NCBI RefSeq assembly: GCF_019399895.1
Contig: NC_091871.1
Span: 186,001 to 250,000 of the forward strand
Source: Cardiocondyla obscurior
Lineage: Eukaryota; Arthropoda; Insecta; Hymenoptera; Formicidae
DNA length: 64,000 nt
Direction of reading: 5' to 3'
A program made the translations under genes and the position numbers. The notes under the pieces were generated by a model. The model saw only the letters and a program-made list of their open reading frames with translations. It was not told the DNA's origin and did not search any database. This document shows, piece by piece, positions 32,501 to 42,426 of this stretch (position 1 is its first letter; each line of letters starts with the position of its first letter).

Positions 32501-33402
32501 GCAACGTCTTTAAGAGTCGCGGGAAACTCCACACCCTCGACGTTCAGCACCGTTGCGTAATGCGGGTACGACGATTCCCGATCCACGTGCTGCTTTACGG
32601 GATACAGAGCTGCCACCACCGACCACGCGAGACACTTGTCATCCATCGATTTTACGCATATCACTGCTTTTTTAGCGACTATTTTCCGCGACAATGTAAC
32701 GTGACATCCCGCACGCATCGGATTGTACTTGTTTACGTTGATCAACAAGTTCAAAATTCGCGACAACGCCCATCCGCTGTCGCGCTCCTGAAACTCCTCG
32801 AGAGAAGCCAGCGTGGGTTCGATAACATGTAATCGGTACCACTCGCGTACATCAGTATCTTGAAAGATCTCACAGTTTTTCGTGGTTATACTTTTGTTGG
32901 CGCGTTTGTCCCCGGCCGTGAATTCACCGTTGAACGCGGTGTTCACTTTCACGCAATTAGTTTTACGCACGATGTTCTGTACGCGCTCGCACACCGCGTT
33001 ACCGGCGTCCTCCAGGAATCGCAGCGGCTCGATGTAGTTTGTGTTTATTACCACACCCGTTGCGATACGACTTTTGAACGCGGTCTCGATCTCGCGCCAC
33101 TCGAGTTCACCAGCTGCGTTGTCACCATCACCGTCGGCAGCACTGGTGCTCGCATACTCGCCACCCTGGTGCACGTAACGTCCGTACAAATGTTTCCTGA
33201 CACCCAAAAGTCGCGCGATACTCGCCACCGTGGATTGCGCGCATCCGACGGATACGCGCGTTCGCTTGGCGCGACTGCGTTCCTCGAGTCGATTCACTAG
33301 GTCGTCACATCTCTCAAGCCACACGAAAAATTCTCCCAAGGTGGTCACGGCGTCAGCCTGCACCAGGAGTTCACGCTCTTCCTCGAGAAAACTTTGATCC
33401 AT
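29580..33402 (-). CDS. Protein-primed family B DNA polymerase (two exons)
   Basis: Exon 1 33402-32255 and exon 2 32172-29580 flank an 82-bp GT-AG intron (32254-32173); phases agree and give about 1246 codons. Exon 1 is the long N-terminal region typical of Polinton PolB, which holds the terminal-protein-like part. A zinc finger spans the junction. Exon 2 holds exonuclease motifs YADLEC, FHNLSGYDAHF and YLKTDVLLLAD, an inserted HNH-like zinc region (CHVCENPF...RDHCHLTG), and polymerase motifs YYDVNNLYGW (A), KLMNNAVFGK (B) and YTDTDSL (C). It would replicate the linear element from its ends. All catalytic motifs are present, so the gene looks intact. Confidence 0.9.
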
Positions 33403-33449
33403 TTTTTAATGATTCTCACACCGATGCTTGCACGTTAATGTTTTTTAAA

Positions 33450-33695
33450 AAACGACATTAGCAATAAATACAACAAAACAACGACATTAGCAATAAATAC
33501 AACAAAACAACGACATTGGCAATAAATACAACAAAACAACGACATTGGCAATAAATACAACAAAACAACGACATTGGCAATAAATACAACAAAACAACGA
33601 CATTAGCAATAAATACAACAAAACAACGACATTGGCAATAAATACAACATTAGCGATAAATACAACAAAACAACAACATTAGCGATAAAAACGAC
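33450..33695. repeat. 29-bp tandem array (ACGACATTAGCAATAAATAC)
   Basis: About eight copies just upstream of the polymerase start, with cores at 33452, 33481, 33510, 33539 and on. Units differ mainly by CATTAGC or CATTGGC. The same ACGACATTAGCGA core appears at about 43799-43833, 10 kb to the right. Confidence 0.85.
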
Positions 33696-33731
33696 ATTAG
33701 CAACGTGAGTATGGAAATCGAAGTAAATTGT

Positions 33732-34178
33732 TCACGCATTCGTGCATACCGGGCACATATCGCACGAAATTACAACGAATGTTGCGGTTCTACAGTTCAA
33801 ACACCACGTACCGCTCAGACTATCGTACGATCCTACGACGTGTTTACGAATCTTGAAAACGGAATCGTTGAAATCGTTTCGCATCAACACCAAACAAGAA
33901 GCGCACACGTTGTATCCTCGCCCGTCACAATAATAAAAATATATGGCACAAAATTTCGTACGCAAATTAATCGCGTTTAAATTCCGTAAATTGAGCGTTT
34001 TGCGCGTAGTACTTTCAAACGTTTCATCGTTGTCATCGTCGGTTTCGCAAGCACTATCCTCCGACAGGGGATGAACCTCTTCGATTTTCTCACCGATTTC
34101 TATTTCTATTTCTTCACCGATTTCTTCACCGATTTCTATTCTCACGTCAACGTTCATTATCGTCGATCGCTCGTCCAC
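33732..34178 (-). CDS. Acidic, Cys-rich zinc protein
   Basis: 148 codons from ATG 34178. The N-terminal half is acidic with a short GEEIGEEIEIEIGE repeat; the C-terminal half has Cys pairs YYCDGRG, VCASC, WCLNCR and CDMCPVC, spaced like a double zinc ribbon or RING-like fold. Not recognised. It is upstream of the polymerase gene on the same strand, separated by the 29-bp array, so it probably belongs to the Polinton-like element. Acidic plus zinc layout would suit a regulator; this is inference. Confidence 0.5.
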   Translation of the reverse strand: MDERSTIMNVDVRIEIGEEIGEEIEIEIGEKIEEVHPLSEDSACETDDDNDETFESTTRKTLNLRNLNAINLRTKFCAIYFYYCDGRGYNVCASCLVLMRNDFNDSVFKIRKHVVGSYDSLSGTWCLNCRTATFVVISCDMCPVCTNA

Positions 34179-34319
34179 TAATGAGATTCGCGCGTGGTTA
34201 CAAGAGAGGCCTAAGGAATGCTTTATATTCTACCCCTACTCCTGATTAATCATGTGACACATTATTTACCCTCTCTCAAATTATAATGAGTCATTTCATA
34301 AGTTTCACTTTGCAGTATT

Positions 34320-34735
34320 TTAAAATTGCTATCTTATCTCTTCCCGACAAAAGAAATGTACACCCGCTAAATAGCAACTACCCCGTTTGCAGAGTCTTTG
34401 AGTTTAGCCGCATAGTTTTTGTTATCTGAGCAGTCTATTTTTCAAAGATGTGGGGAACGAAAATCGTTACCCTATCTCTTTCCGAGAAAAGAAATGCACA
34501 CCTGCTAAATAACAACTACCTCCGTTTGCAGCCTTTGAATTTAGCCGCATAGTCTTTTGTTCTCTTAGCAGTCTATTTTTCAATGATGTGGGGGAATTAA
34601 AATCTTTACCTTATCTCTTTCTGAGAAAAGAAATGCATACCTGCTAAATAGCAACTACCTCCGTTTGCAGTCTTTGAATTTAGCCGCATAGTCTTTTGTT
34701 CTCTTAGCAGTCTATTTTTCATTGATGCGGGGTAA
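34320..34735. repeat. 138-bp tandem repeat, three copies
   Basis: Three units starting near 34320, 34458 and 34597, each with CTTATCTCTT, GAGAAAAGAAATG, CTGCTAAATA, CGTTTGCAG, TTTAGCCGCATAG and CAGTCTATTTTTCA in the same order. Units two and three are closest. No frame. They end just before GTGAGTGGCAACGTG repeats and the gypsy insertion site. Confidence 0.85.
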
Positions 34736-34773
34736 CGTGAGTGGCAACGTGAGTGGCAACGTGAATGGCAACG

Positions 34774-35048
34774 TGTAAGGGATTCAGATAAATTGTAAAG
34801 TAAAATTGATTTGGAAACGCTTCAAAAAAGAATTTATTGATTAGAGCGGACCTCCGCTCAGTTACAACGATGAGGCGAGACTGCTCGCTTGTCGCAACAT
34901 ACACCGCTAGCTTTTGCACCAAGGCCAAGTTAGGGGATTTTGCACAAGGAGATAGGAGTACGCCGAATTAAATTAATATGATATGATATTTCGCTACGTG
35001 ATACTGATTAAATTGCTACTAAGAATTCTAACTTCTATTATTACTACA
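34774..35048 (-). repeat. Gypsy 3' LTR
   Basis: 275 bp, on plus strand TGTAAGGGATTC at the left and ATTACTACA at the right. Identical to the other LTR except for a C at about 34866 where the other has T. Confidence 0.95.
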
Positions 35049-35079
35049 ATTTTCGGCCAGTCCTGACCATACTTTGTCC

Positions 35080-38000
35080 TCAAAGTTCACCGCAATTTTT
35101 CCACGGTCTTATGTTTGCAGCTTCCCACGTACCTTCGTACGGTTTTTGAGACATCTGATGTTCCTTTACATCTTTAATTACGTATCGATTATTTCTTAAA
35201 ACGCGACATACCTCATACGGTCCTTTATATTTCGGTATAATTTTATGAGACGTTCCGGGAGTAGTTTCGATATTTTTTATCATAACATAATCTCCTACTT
35301 CGTATTTTTTAGCTGGTTTACGCTTTTTATCAAAATATTCCTTATTATATTTTTGGCTTCGCATTATTCTATCCGCCGCTCTTGCACGCATTAATTGCAG
35401 ATCTCGATCGTTATCGGCAAGGTTTAAATTCAGATATTCTCGTATAGCATCTATAATTTTTCCTTTTTGCTCTACCCCAAACAAAAGTTTACTTGGTGTT
35501 TCCCTTGTTGTTTTATGAATAGTATTATTTAATGCAAATTCAATATCCCAAATTATCTTGTACCAATATAACTTTTCATCATTATTTATAAGTTTTCCTA
35601 TCATAGGTCCTATAACACGATTTACGCGTTCAACTTGTCCATTTGCTTGAGGCGATTGTGTAGCGGTAAGGATATGCCAAATATTATTTTCTTTACAAAA
35701 TGTTTCAAATTCGCTTGAAGTAAAAGCTGTCCCTCTGTCGGATATTATGATACGCGGTCTACTATAATTACAGAAATGTGTTTGTAGTTGACTTATTACT
35801 TCTTGAGTCGCGGTGGTCTTAGTCGGATACAATTTAACAAATTTCGTAAATGCGTCAATAACTACTAACATATATCGCTTAGCTAATCGCTCTTTATCTA
35901 TCGGACCGTAATGGTCGATATGATATACGTCAAAGGGGGTTTCACTCTTAGGGATACAATGTAAATTTCCTTCCTTTTTTCCGTCGGCAGGAGAATATGC
36001 AATGCATTTTAAACAATTTAAAATATAATTCTTAATTTTTTCTTTCATATTTGGAAACCAATAGCTTTTAGATATATTATCATAGGTTTTTTCTACTGCT
36101 AAATGTCCCATATGATCGTGATATTTTTGCATTATATGTATCTCCATCGCATGTGGTACATAAAACAATAAATCTTTGTTACGTTTTCTGAATATGATTC
36201 CGTTTCGCATTTCAAAGACCGAGTCTTCCGTTTTTTGTAATACATCTTTTAATTCGCATAATTTGGCGTCTCGACTTTGACTAAGAGCAAGGTTTAATTC
36301 GAACGGATTATCGGTGATTACCATTATTTCGTGTGGCAATCGACTTAACGCATCTGCATGTCCCATTCGTTTTCCGGGTTTATGCTCGGTTGTATAATCA
36401 TAATTCATTAATTCTAACACCCATCGACTTATTCGAGGATTTATTTCCTTTTTCTTAATTGCTAAGGCTAACGCGTTACAATCCGTAACTATCTTAAATT
36501 TAATTCCATTTAAGTAAACTCTAAATCGTCGCAGGGCATATATTATACATAACATTTCCAATTCAAAACTATGATATTTACTTTCTGCGTCTGTAGTTCG
36601 TTTTGAGAAAAAGAAGACTGGATGAAAATATTTGTCTTTACCTTGTTGCATTAATACTGCCCCGAAACCGCTCGTACTCGCGTCGCAGTGTAGCTCTGTT
36701 TCGCTATTTGGATTGTATATTGCTAATACAGGTGCCTGTGTTAATTTAATCTTTGATCCCTCGTATGCTTTTAATTCACGCGGTCCGAAGGTAAATGTCA
36801 CATTTTTACGTAATAATTCGTACAGTGGCTTAGCAATTAACGAGAAGGATTGAATAAATTTTCTAAAATAGGAACATAAAGCGACAAAACTATGTACCTC
36901 CTTAATATTACGTGGTACTGGAATTCTTTTTACGGATTCTACTCCTGCCTTAGTTGGTTTTACTCCGGTGCCTGTAATCAAATACCCGACAAATTCTATT
37001 TCTGTTTGGAGGAAAATACACTTATCGATTCTTAATTCGAGTTTATTTGCTACAAATAATCTAAACACCTGTCGCAATATATTTAAATGTTGCTCAATTG
37101 TTTCCGATATTACTAAAATATCATCCATATAAACTATCACCTTCGATTCTCGAATGAGATTAGACAATATTTGATTAATATAACGCTGAAAACGGGAGGG
37201 GGCTACTTTTAAACCAAACGGCATACGCAAAAATTCAAATTGCCCTAACGGCGTTACAAACGCGGTATATTTTACTGAATCTTTAGACATTTTAATGTGG
37301 TAAAATCCGTATTTCAAGTCTAACTTTGTAAAGTATTTTTTGTTATACAATGAATCTATCAAATCCTCTATGTTTGGCAATGGATAATTATCCTTAATCA
37401 ATAGTTTGTTTAATTCGCGAAAATCTACACATAGTCGTATATCTCCTGTTTTTTTACGTACTAACACAACCGGAGATGCATATTCCGATTCGCTTGGGCG
37501 TATAATTTTTTTCTCAACTAATGAATCTAATAATACTCGAAGCTCCCTTTTTTCTGCATAAGAAGGCCGGTTTGAAGGAAAGTTAAATGGCTTATTCTCT
37601 CGTAATTTTAAACAAAGTTCCGCGTCAATCTTTGGTTTTTCTGGCCTATCGGGTTTTACATATTCATTTTCAAATAGTTTCTTAACGGATACTTGTATTT
37701 CGGGACTTATTTTTTGATTAATGTTTATTGTTTTTTTTATATCACAATTTACTTCGTCTATGGATATTTGCAATATTTCCTTTATCACTTCATCTTCTGA
37801 AATTTTGCCATCTGACTTTTCTTTTCCAAAAAATTGTATTAGCAGGTCTCGACCGATTACAACTGATGCCTTCATTGAACGTTCTGTAACAACCATTATT
37901 ATTACATACTTTGCTTCTTTCCGGTTTAACATCACATTTGCTTTTACTTCTCCTTTTATTTGTAGTTTACTATTATTTAATCCGCAATACATATTTTTAT

Positions 38001-39405
38001 CCGACGAAACAGGTCTTACAAATTTTGGTGGCACGAGAGTTTCTTTAATAAAACTTATAGGACTACCGGTATCTAATAACGTATCGAGTTCTAGAGAAAT
38101 CTTCATATCATTTGCTTTGTCTACAAGTTCATAACTTACTTTTCTATGAAAGTCCTTAATCTCGCTATTAGACACGCTATTAATAATTTCGCTTCTCTCG
38201 CCATTTGACATGCCGTCGCTTTCCTCGTCTTCTCTGGTGGTTGACACGCTGTTAACTTCTTTCTTCGGGCGTCCTTTTATCGGGCAGTCCTTGGCTCGGT
38301 GACCCATCTGGTAACACTTGAAGCAAGCTCCTCTTTCTCGCTTAGGCATCGGACACTTGTTTGCCATATGACCTTCCGCGTTGCAATTATAGCACCGCAC
38401 TTCTGTTTTCACATTCACTTCACCACTACTTTTCTTATATGCACCCGTTATTTTGCCTGTTATCTTGGTCGCCCCTTTTTCCATTTTTTGTTGAGTTTTA
38501 TGTTCTGTAGGCAGCGAGATGTTTTCCATTCCGTGTAGCATTGCTTCTTTATCCACGAATCGCAGCATCATTGCCTGTCGTCTGATGGAGTCATCTGGAA
38601 TCCCCTCAATGATGTAATCTACCATCTCCTCTTCGCTTATCGGAACCTTATTGGCAAGAATAACTTTCTTGTGATAATACTCGGCAAACGTTTCGCCATA
38701 ATTCCATTTTTTTTTTTCGAATTCTCTTCGTAGGGTCAACTTCTTTTCCCGCTGATCATACATTATCTCCATACGTCCTAACAGGTCCTGAAGAGTTATA
38801 GAAAGGTGCTCCGGTACCGAATGGAACCACTCGATTGCATCTCCTTCTAGTTTTGCTCCTATCAGTAGCTTTGTCATGCCGTCGTCCAGTTGGTACGTTC
38901 GCTTTACCAACGTCAACTGCTCTTTCCATTTCTGAAAAGTTCCGTATTTTCCACTGAAGGCCGGTAACAGTTCCTTCAAACTAGTCAAACTAATCTTGTA
39001 GGTTGACGCACTGAAGCTTTCGTTTTGCGATACTTGTGTCAAAACGCGTAACTGCTCATTTTCTCTTCGCATAACATCCAATTCTCGAGCCATCAAAGAT
39101 CGTTCTCTTTTCGCTAACTCATTTTCCCTTCTGAGCATTTCTTCTCTACCAGGTGGATTTTCCTGGTCGTCTGCTGCCCCACTCGGACTCGAGGTTTCAC
39201 TTCGCTCTTCTTCCGACGCATCTACCTCCGTTGAATCAAGATCTATGATCCATTGTCCTGACGGATCCGCTTCTTGAAGCCTCTTGATTAACTCATTTTT
39301 AATGCCTGTTGTAGCCAGGTTTAGCTCACGCAGCTTATCCTTTAATGTCGTAACAGTGAATGTACTAGGATCTCTCATAACGATTCCTTGACTCATACAA
39401 TTCAC
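35080..39405 (-). CDS. Gag-Pol polyprotein of Ty3/gypsy element
   Basis: 1441 codons in one frame, without gag-pol frameshift. Order: an N-terminal SAP-like motif (TLKDKLRELNLATTGIKNEL, about residues 17-36), coiled coil, gag core, two CCHC knuckles (CYNCNAEGHMANKC and CFKCYQMGHRAKDC, near residues 340-375), aspartic protease (LLDTGSPISF), reverse transcriptase (LDLKYGFYHI and VYMDDILV), RNase H (ELHCDASTSGFGAVL), then integrase with HHCC zinc region and core Asp in YHIDHYGP, Asp in ISDRGTAF and Glu in QVERVNR. No chromodomain seen. Stop lies about 30 bp from the 3' LTR. Every key residue is present, so it may be active. The SAP-like DNA-binding start is unusual for gag. Confidence 0.95.
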   Translation of the reverse strand: MNCMSQGIVMRDPSTFTVTTLKDKLRELNLATTGIKNELIKRLQEADPSGQWIIDLDSTEVDASEEERSETSSPSGAADDQENPPGREEMLRRENELAKRERSLMARELDVMRRENEQLRVLTQVSQNESFSASTYKISLTSLKELLPAFSGKYGTFQKWKEQLTLVKRTYQLDDGMTKLLIGAKLEGDAIEWFHSVPEHLSITLQDLLGRMEIMYDQREKKLTLRREFEKKKWNYGETFAEYYHKKVILANKVPISEEEMVDYIIEGIPDDSIRRQAMMLRFVDKEAMLHGMENISLPTEHKTQQKMEKGATKITGKITGAYKKSSGEVNVKTEVRCYNCNAEGHMANKCPMPKRERGACFKCYQMGHRAKDCPIKGRPKKEVNSVSTTREDEESDGMSNGERSEIINSVSNSEIKDFHRKVSYELVDKANDMKISLELDTLLDTGSPISFIKETLVPPKFVRPVSSDKNMYCGLNNSKLQIKGEVKANVMLNRKEAKYVIIMVVTERSMKASVVIGRDLLIQFFGKEKSDGKISEDEVIKEILQISIDEVNCDIKKTININQKISPEIQVSVKKLFENEYVKPDRPEKPKIDAELCLKLRENKPFNFPSNRPSYAEKRELRVLLDSLVEKKIIRPSESEYASPVVLVRKKTGDIRLCVDFRELNKLLIKDNYPLPNIEDLIDSLYNKKYFTKLDLKYGFYHIKMSKDSVKYTAFVTPLGQFEFLRMPFGLKVAPSRFQRYINQILSNLIRESKVIVYMDDILVISETIEQHLNILRQVFRLFVANKLELRIDKCIFLQTEIEFVGYLITGTGVKPTKAGVESVKRIPVPRNIKEVHSFVALCSYFRKFIQSFSLIAKPLYELLRKNVTFTFGPRELKAYEGSKIKLTQAPVLAIYNPNSETELHCDASTSGFGAVLMQQGKDKYFHPVFFFSKRTTDAESKYHSFELEMLCIIYALRRFRVYLNGIKFKIVTDCNALALAIKKKEINPRISRWVLELMNYDYTTEHKPGKRMGHADALSRLPHEIMVITDNPFELNLALSQSRDAKLCELKDVLQKTEDSVFEMRNGIIFRKRNKDLLFYVPHAMEIHIMQKYHDHMGHLAVEKTYDNISKSYWFPNMKEKIKNYILNCLKCIAYSPADGKKEGNLHCIPKSETPFDVYHIDHYGPIDKERLAKRYMLVVIDAFTKFVKLYPTKTTATQEVISQLQTHFCNYSRPRIIISDRGTAFTSSEFETFCKENNIWHILTATQSPQANGQVERVNRVIGPMIGKLINNDEKLYWYKIIWDIEFALNNTIHKTTRETPSKLLFGVEQKGKIIDAIREYLNLNLADNDRDLQLMRARAADRIMRSQKYNKEYFDKKRKPAKKYEVGDYVMIKNIETTPGTSHKIIPKYKGPYEVCRVLRNNRYVIKDVKEHQMSQKPYEGTWEAANIRPWKNCGEL

Positions 39406-39535
39406 AGTTCCAACTCACGCTTTCGCGCACAACTTATTCACTTTGAACTTATTTCGATCTCCTTTTGAGATATTCGAAATCACTTCTCCTCGTTTTTACC
39501 TGAGGAATTCGGAGTCTCGATCCCACTTCTGATTT

Positions 39536-39810
39536 TGTAAGGGATTCAGATAAATTGTAAAGTAAAATTGATTTGGAAACGCTTCAAAAAAGAATTTATT
39601 GATTAGAGCGGACCTCCGCTCAGTTACAACGATGAGGCGAGACTGCTCGTTTGTCGCAACATACACCGCTAGCTTTTGCACCAAGGCCAAGTTAGGGGAT
39701 TTTGCACAAGGAGATAGGAGTACGCCGAATTAAATTAATATGATATGATATTTCGCTACGTGATACTGATTAAATTGCTACTAAGAATTCTAACTTCTAT
39801 TATTACTACA
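39536..39810 (-). repeat. Gypsy 5' LTR
   Basis: 275 bp direct repeat of the left LTR with one base change. Contains the promoter of the element; transcription runs to the left. Confidence 0.95.
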
Positions 39811-39863
39811 AACGCGAGTGAGAACGATAATTTTTTTATCAGTATAAAACAATTTGGATCGAG

Positions 39864-40680
39864 ATGAGTTCTTCAACCGTCGAGCGATCAGTTCCTTGCA
39901 ACCAGGCATCGGTAACTGATCGTCGCCAATTAACAAGTTACAAAAAAAATGTAAGTATCTTTTCTGATATTATTTTTAATATCTTTTCTGATATTATTTT
40001 TAATATCTTTTTTAAAAAAAATTTCCGATTAATATAAAATATTTTTTCAGATGATTTCCAACATCAATATAAGGCAACTTACCCGCTGGCCGCACGAAGT
40101 ACGCGTGATACGCGTACAATCACCCACGCTATTTTGGGTAAAGTTAACAAACGGAGAGAAGGCTCATTTGGAGATGCTTGAACAATTGACTGCACATATG
40201 AGGATTGCAGCAGCCAACCTCATGCTGTTACCACATAAAGTTACAGTGGGAACCCTTGTTGCTATCCGAGAAGGTTTAAAGTGGCAAAGAGGAATCATCG
40301 ATGATGTTAGTGCTACGTCGATTACGGTACATCTTCGCGACTGGGCTCGCAAAACCTGTAGACTACCTTATGAGTGTTTCCGACTGGACGAACGATTCTG
40401 TGAATTAAAGTGGCAAGCGATACCGTGTGTTCTAGACGGAATCTTGCCTCGGCGAGCCCAGATATGGACGGAGCAAGAGATCACACTCGCTAAAATAATC
40501 ATGGAAAAAGCGCGGGGGTGGATTACCGTCAATGATATTCTCTCTGGCGATGCGGCTCTTGTTTCGTTAATTAGAGTCGGGCAAACAGAAAATGTGGACC
40601 CGGTAGATATGTCAACTTTATTCATACACCTGGGTATTGCAAGAAATTTCATCATGTGGATCGATACGCCGGCTGAATGA
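39864..40680 (+). CDS. Tudor-domain protein
   Basis: Exons 39864-39950 and 40051-40680 join in phase (GTAAGT donor, TTTTTCAG acceptor) to about 238 codons. The first exon is short and Ser/Thr-rich. The second has VRVIRVQSPTLFWVKL, then VGTLVAIREGLKWQRGIIDD, VHLRDWARKTCRLPYECF, the layout of an extended Tudor domain as in piRNA-pathway proteins of insects (TDRD type), where it binds methylated Arg of PIWI proteins. The aromatic cage cannot be checked by eye. No catalytic domain is attached. The gypsy element sits 54 bp upstream and may affect its promoter. Neighbours are Polinton genes on the left and CCCH-RING genes on the right, so I infer a captured cargo gene. Confidence 0.65.
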
Positions 40681-41022
40681 ATTACACCGAAAGGGCCTTA
40701 AGTCCGTTCGTATATCCGCTTCTTTAAGCATCATTCATTGTGCATTTACGAACACACATATGGAAGCGGATAGAAACGCAGCACGTGATTTTCAGTCGGT
40801 CGCTCGTCAGTCGGTCGCTCGCCAGTCGAGGAGTACACATCTTAAAATTGCTAGTATTGTTTTTATTGCTTCTGTTGTTTTTATTGCTTATGTTGTTTTT
40901 ATTATTGCTGTTGTCGTTTTTGCTGTTGTCGTTTTTGCTTGTATTGTTTTTTGGCTTTTGTTTTTTTGGCAAGACCTGTTTTAAATTAAAACAAAAAATT
41001 TTTGCAACATCCTACTTTAAAA

Positions 41023-41696
41023 ATGAGTTGCAGAGATTATTTGATGAAGATCTGCGCCAGGAGTGACTGCAAGATGTTCCACGAGGTCCGGCGGTGTACA
41101 AAGTCGGTGTGCCTGTCAGGAACGACGTGCAAATTCGTCCACCTCAACCAGGATGAGGTGGATGAAATTAATCATCATCATGTGCGGCCGATGACGGAAA
41201 CGGCGTTTTGCGAACTAAAACGCCTAGCGTACCTGTTACGCAAAACGTACCCGCCGGATCAGAGGCCTCACACGTGCACAAAGAATTTACTCGGAGAGTG
41301 CATGTGGGAGTGCCTCTCTTGCGAGAATGGAACATTTCCCAGTAAGTTTTTTTTATTTAATTTTTTTTTTTTTTTTTTTTTTTTAATTTTTAATTTTTTA
41401 ATTTATATTTTTAAAAATTTACAGAGGATAACACGCCGAGATGCAACTTCTGTCAGGTGCAGCATTTCAAAGGGATCCAGGCCCTAATTTGCGGTCACTC
41501 CTTTTGCACACCGTGCATGAAAGTGATACCATTTGCCATGCAGGGCCAAGTGCCCAAACATCTCTGCACGGTGTGCAAACAGTGGAAGGTGCAGATCAAT
41601 CTATGTAAGTATATTTGAAATAAATTTTAATTATTTAAATACATTTTATTTTATACCCTGTTAATAATTTCTTTTTTTGTTTCAGACACTGACTAA
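41023..41696 (+). CDS. CCCH-RING zinc-finger protein 1 (three exons)
   Basis: Exons 41023-41341, 41425-41604 and 41686-41696 join in phase to about 169 codons. Exon 1 has CCCH fingers (CARSDCKMFH; CTKSVCLSGTTCKFVH) and a further Cys-rich stretch. Exon 2 has a RING finger: CNFC, CGHSFCTPC, CTVC in C3HC4 order. CCCH fingers bind RNA and RING acts as ubiquitin ligase, so it could be an RNA-directed E3 ligase (inference). A poly-T run lies in intron 1. Convergent with a second gene of the same layout at 42427-43010. Confidence 0.7.
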
Positions 41697-41699
41697 GGA

Positions 41700-42420
41700 C
41701 TCCAAAATTAATTTATAAGTTTAGGTTAAGTTAAGTTTAAGTTTTATTTTTATTATTTTCATTTTTGTATATTTTTTTCATTTTTCATTTTTATTTTTCT
41801 TAATACACCTTTAGTTTATAAGTTTAGGTTAAGTTTTATTTAATATTTTATTTTTATTATTTTTGTATTTGTATTCTTTTTATATATTCATTTTTTATAT
41901 TTTATATTATATTCATTTTTTGTATATTTTTTCATTTTTCATTTTTATTTTTCTTAATACACCTTTAGTTTATAAGTTTAGGTTAAGTTTTATTTAATAT
42001 TTTATTTTTATTATTTTTGTATTCTTTTTTATATATTCATTTTTGTATATTTTTAAGTAATTGTACAAGTTTATTAGTTGTAAGTTTTTAATAATTAAAA
42101 ATACATAAGAAATAAAATATGTTTTAATATAATATTTTCTATCTTATTTAATACCAAAAAATTATCATACAAACATAAAAAATTCAATTAAATTAAAAAT
42201 TAAATTAAAAATAATACAAGTATAAAAAAAACATAATCATAAAAATACATAAAATTACATTAAAAATTACATTAAAAATTACATTAAAAATTACATTAAA
42301 AATACCTTTAAAATTACATTACATACAATCAACGCAAAAACGACAGAAGCAAAACAACATAAGTAAAACAACATAAGCAAAAAAAAATACAATATACGCA
42401 AAAACAACATAAGCTAATGC
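41700..42420. other. AT-rich region between convergent zinc-finger genes
   Basis: Very T-rich then A-rich: repeats of AGTTTATAAGTTTAGGTTAAG with TTTTATTTAATATTT (41700-42000, about 180-bp partial duplication) and five copies of ATTACATTAAAA (42250-42310). It probably holds the 3' ends of both genes. No frame. Confidence 0.5.
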
Positions 42421-42426
42421 AACTGC

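Larger units (their letters stand above)
19607..34200. mobile_element. Polinton/Maverick (adintovirus-like) element
   Basis: A 14.6-kb block, visibly richer in CpG and GC than its neighbours, with a complete Polinton gene set: minus-strand structural genes (19.6-25.2 kb), plus-strand ATPase and integrase (25.3-28.1 kb), minus-strand DNA polymerase and a zinc protein (29.6-34.2 kb). The blocks diverge at 25.2-25.35 kb and converge over tandem repeats at 28.1-29.6 kb. Frames are mostly open. I found no long terminal inverted repeat and no TSD, so coordinates are the outer limits of recognised genes; the element may extend right to about 43.8 kb. Confidence 0.9.
34774..39810 (-). mobile_element. 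Intact Ty3/gypsy LTR retrotransposon
   Basis: 5037 bp, bounded by 275-bp LTRs and flanked by the 4-bp duplication AACG (34770-34773 and 39811-39814). Read on the minus strand the 5' LTR is the right one. Next to it, inside, lies AAATCAGAAGTGGGATCGAG, a plausible tRNA primer-binding site. The single gag-pol frame is open. One base differs between the LTRs, so the insertion is recent. It lies between the 138-bp repeat array and the Tudor gene. Confidence 0.95.

Noticed and set aside
34719..34928. Minus ORF reading through the gypsy LTR (and its twin at 39496-39690)
   Set aside because: Both copies are LTR sequence read by chance; no domain.
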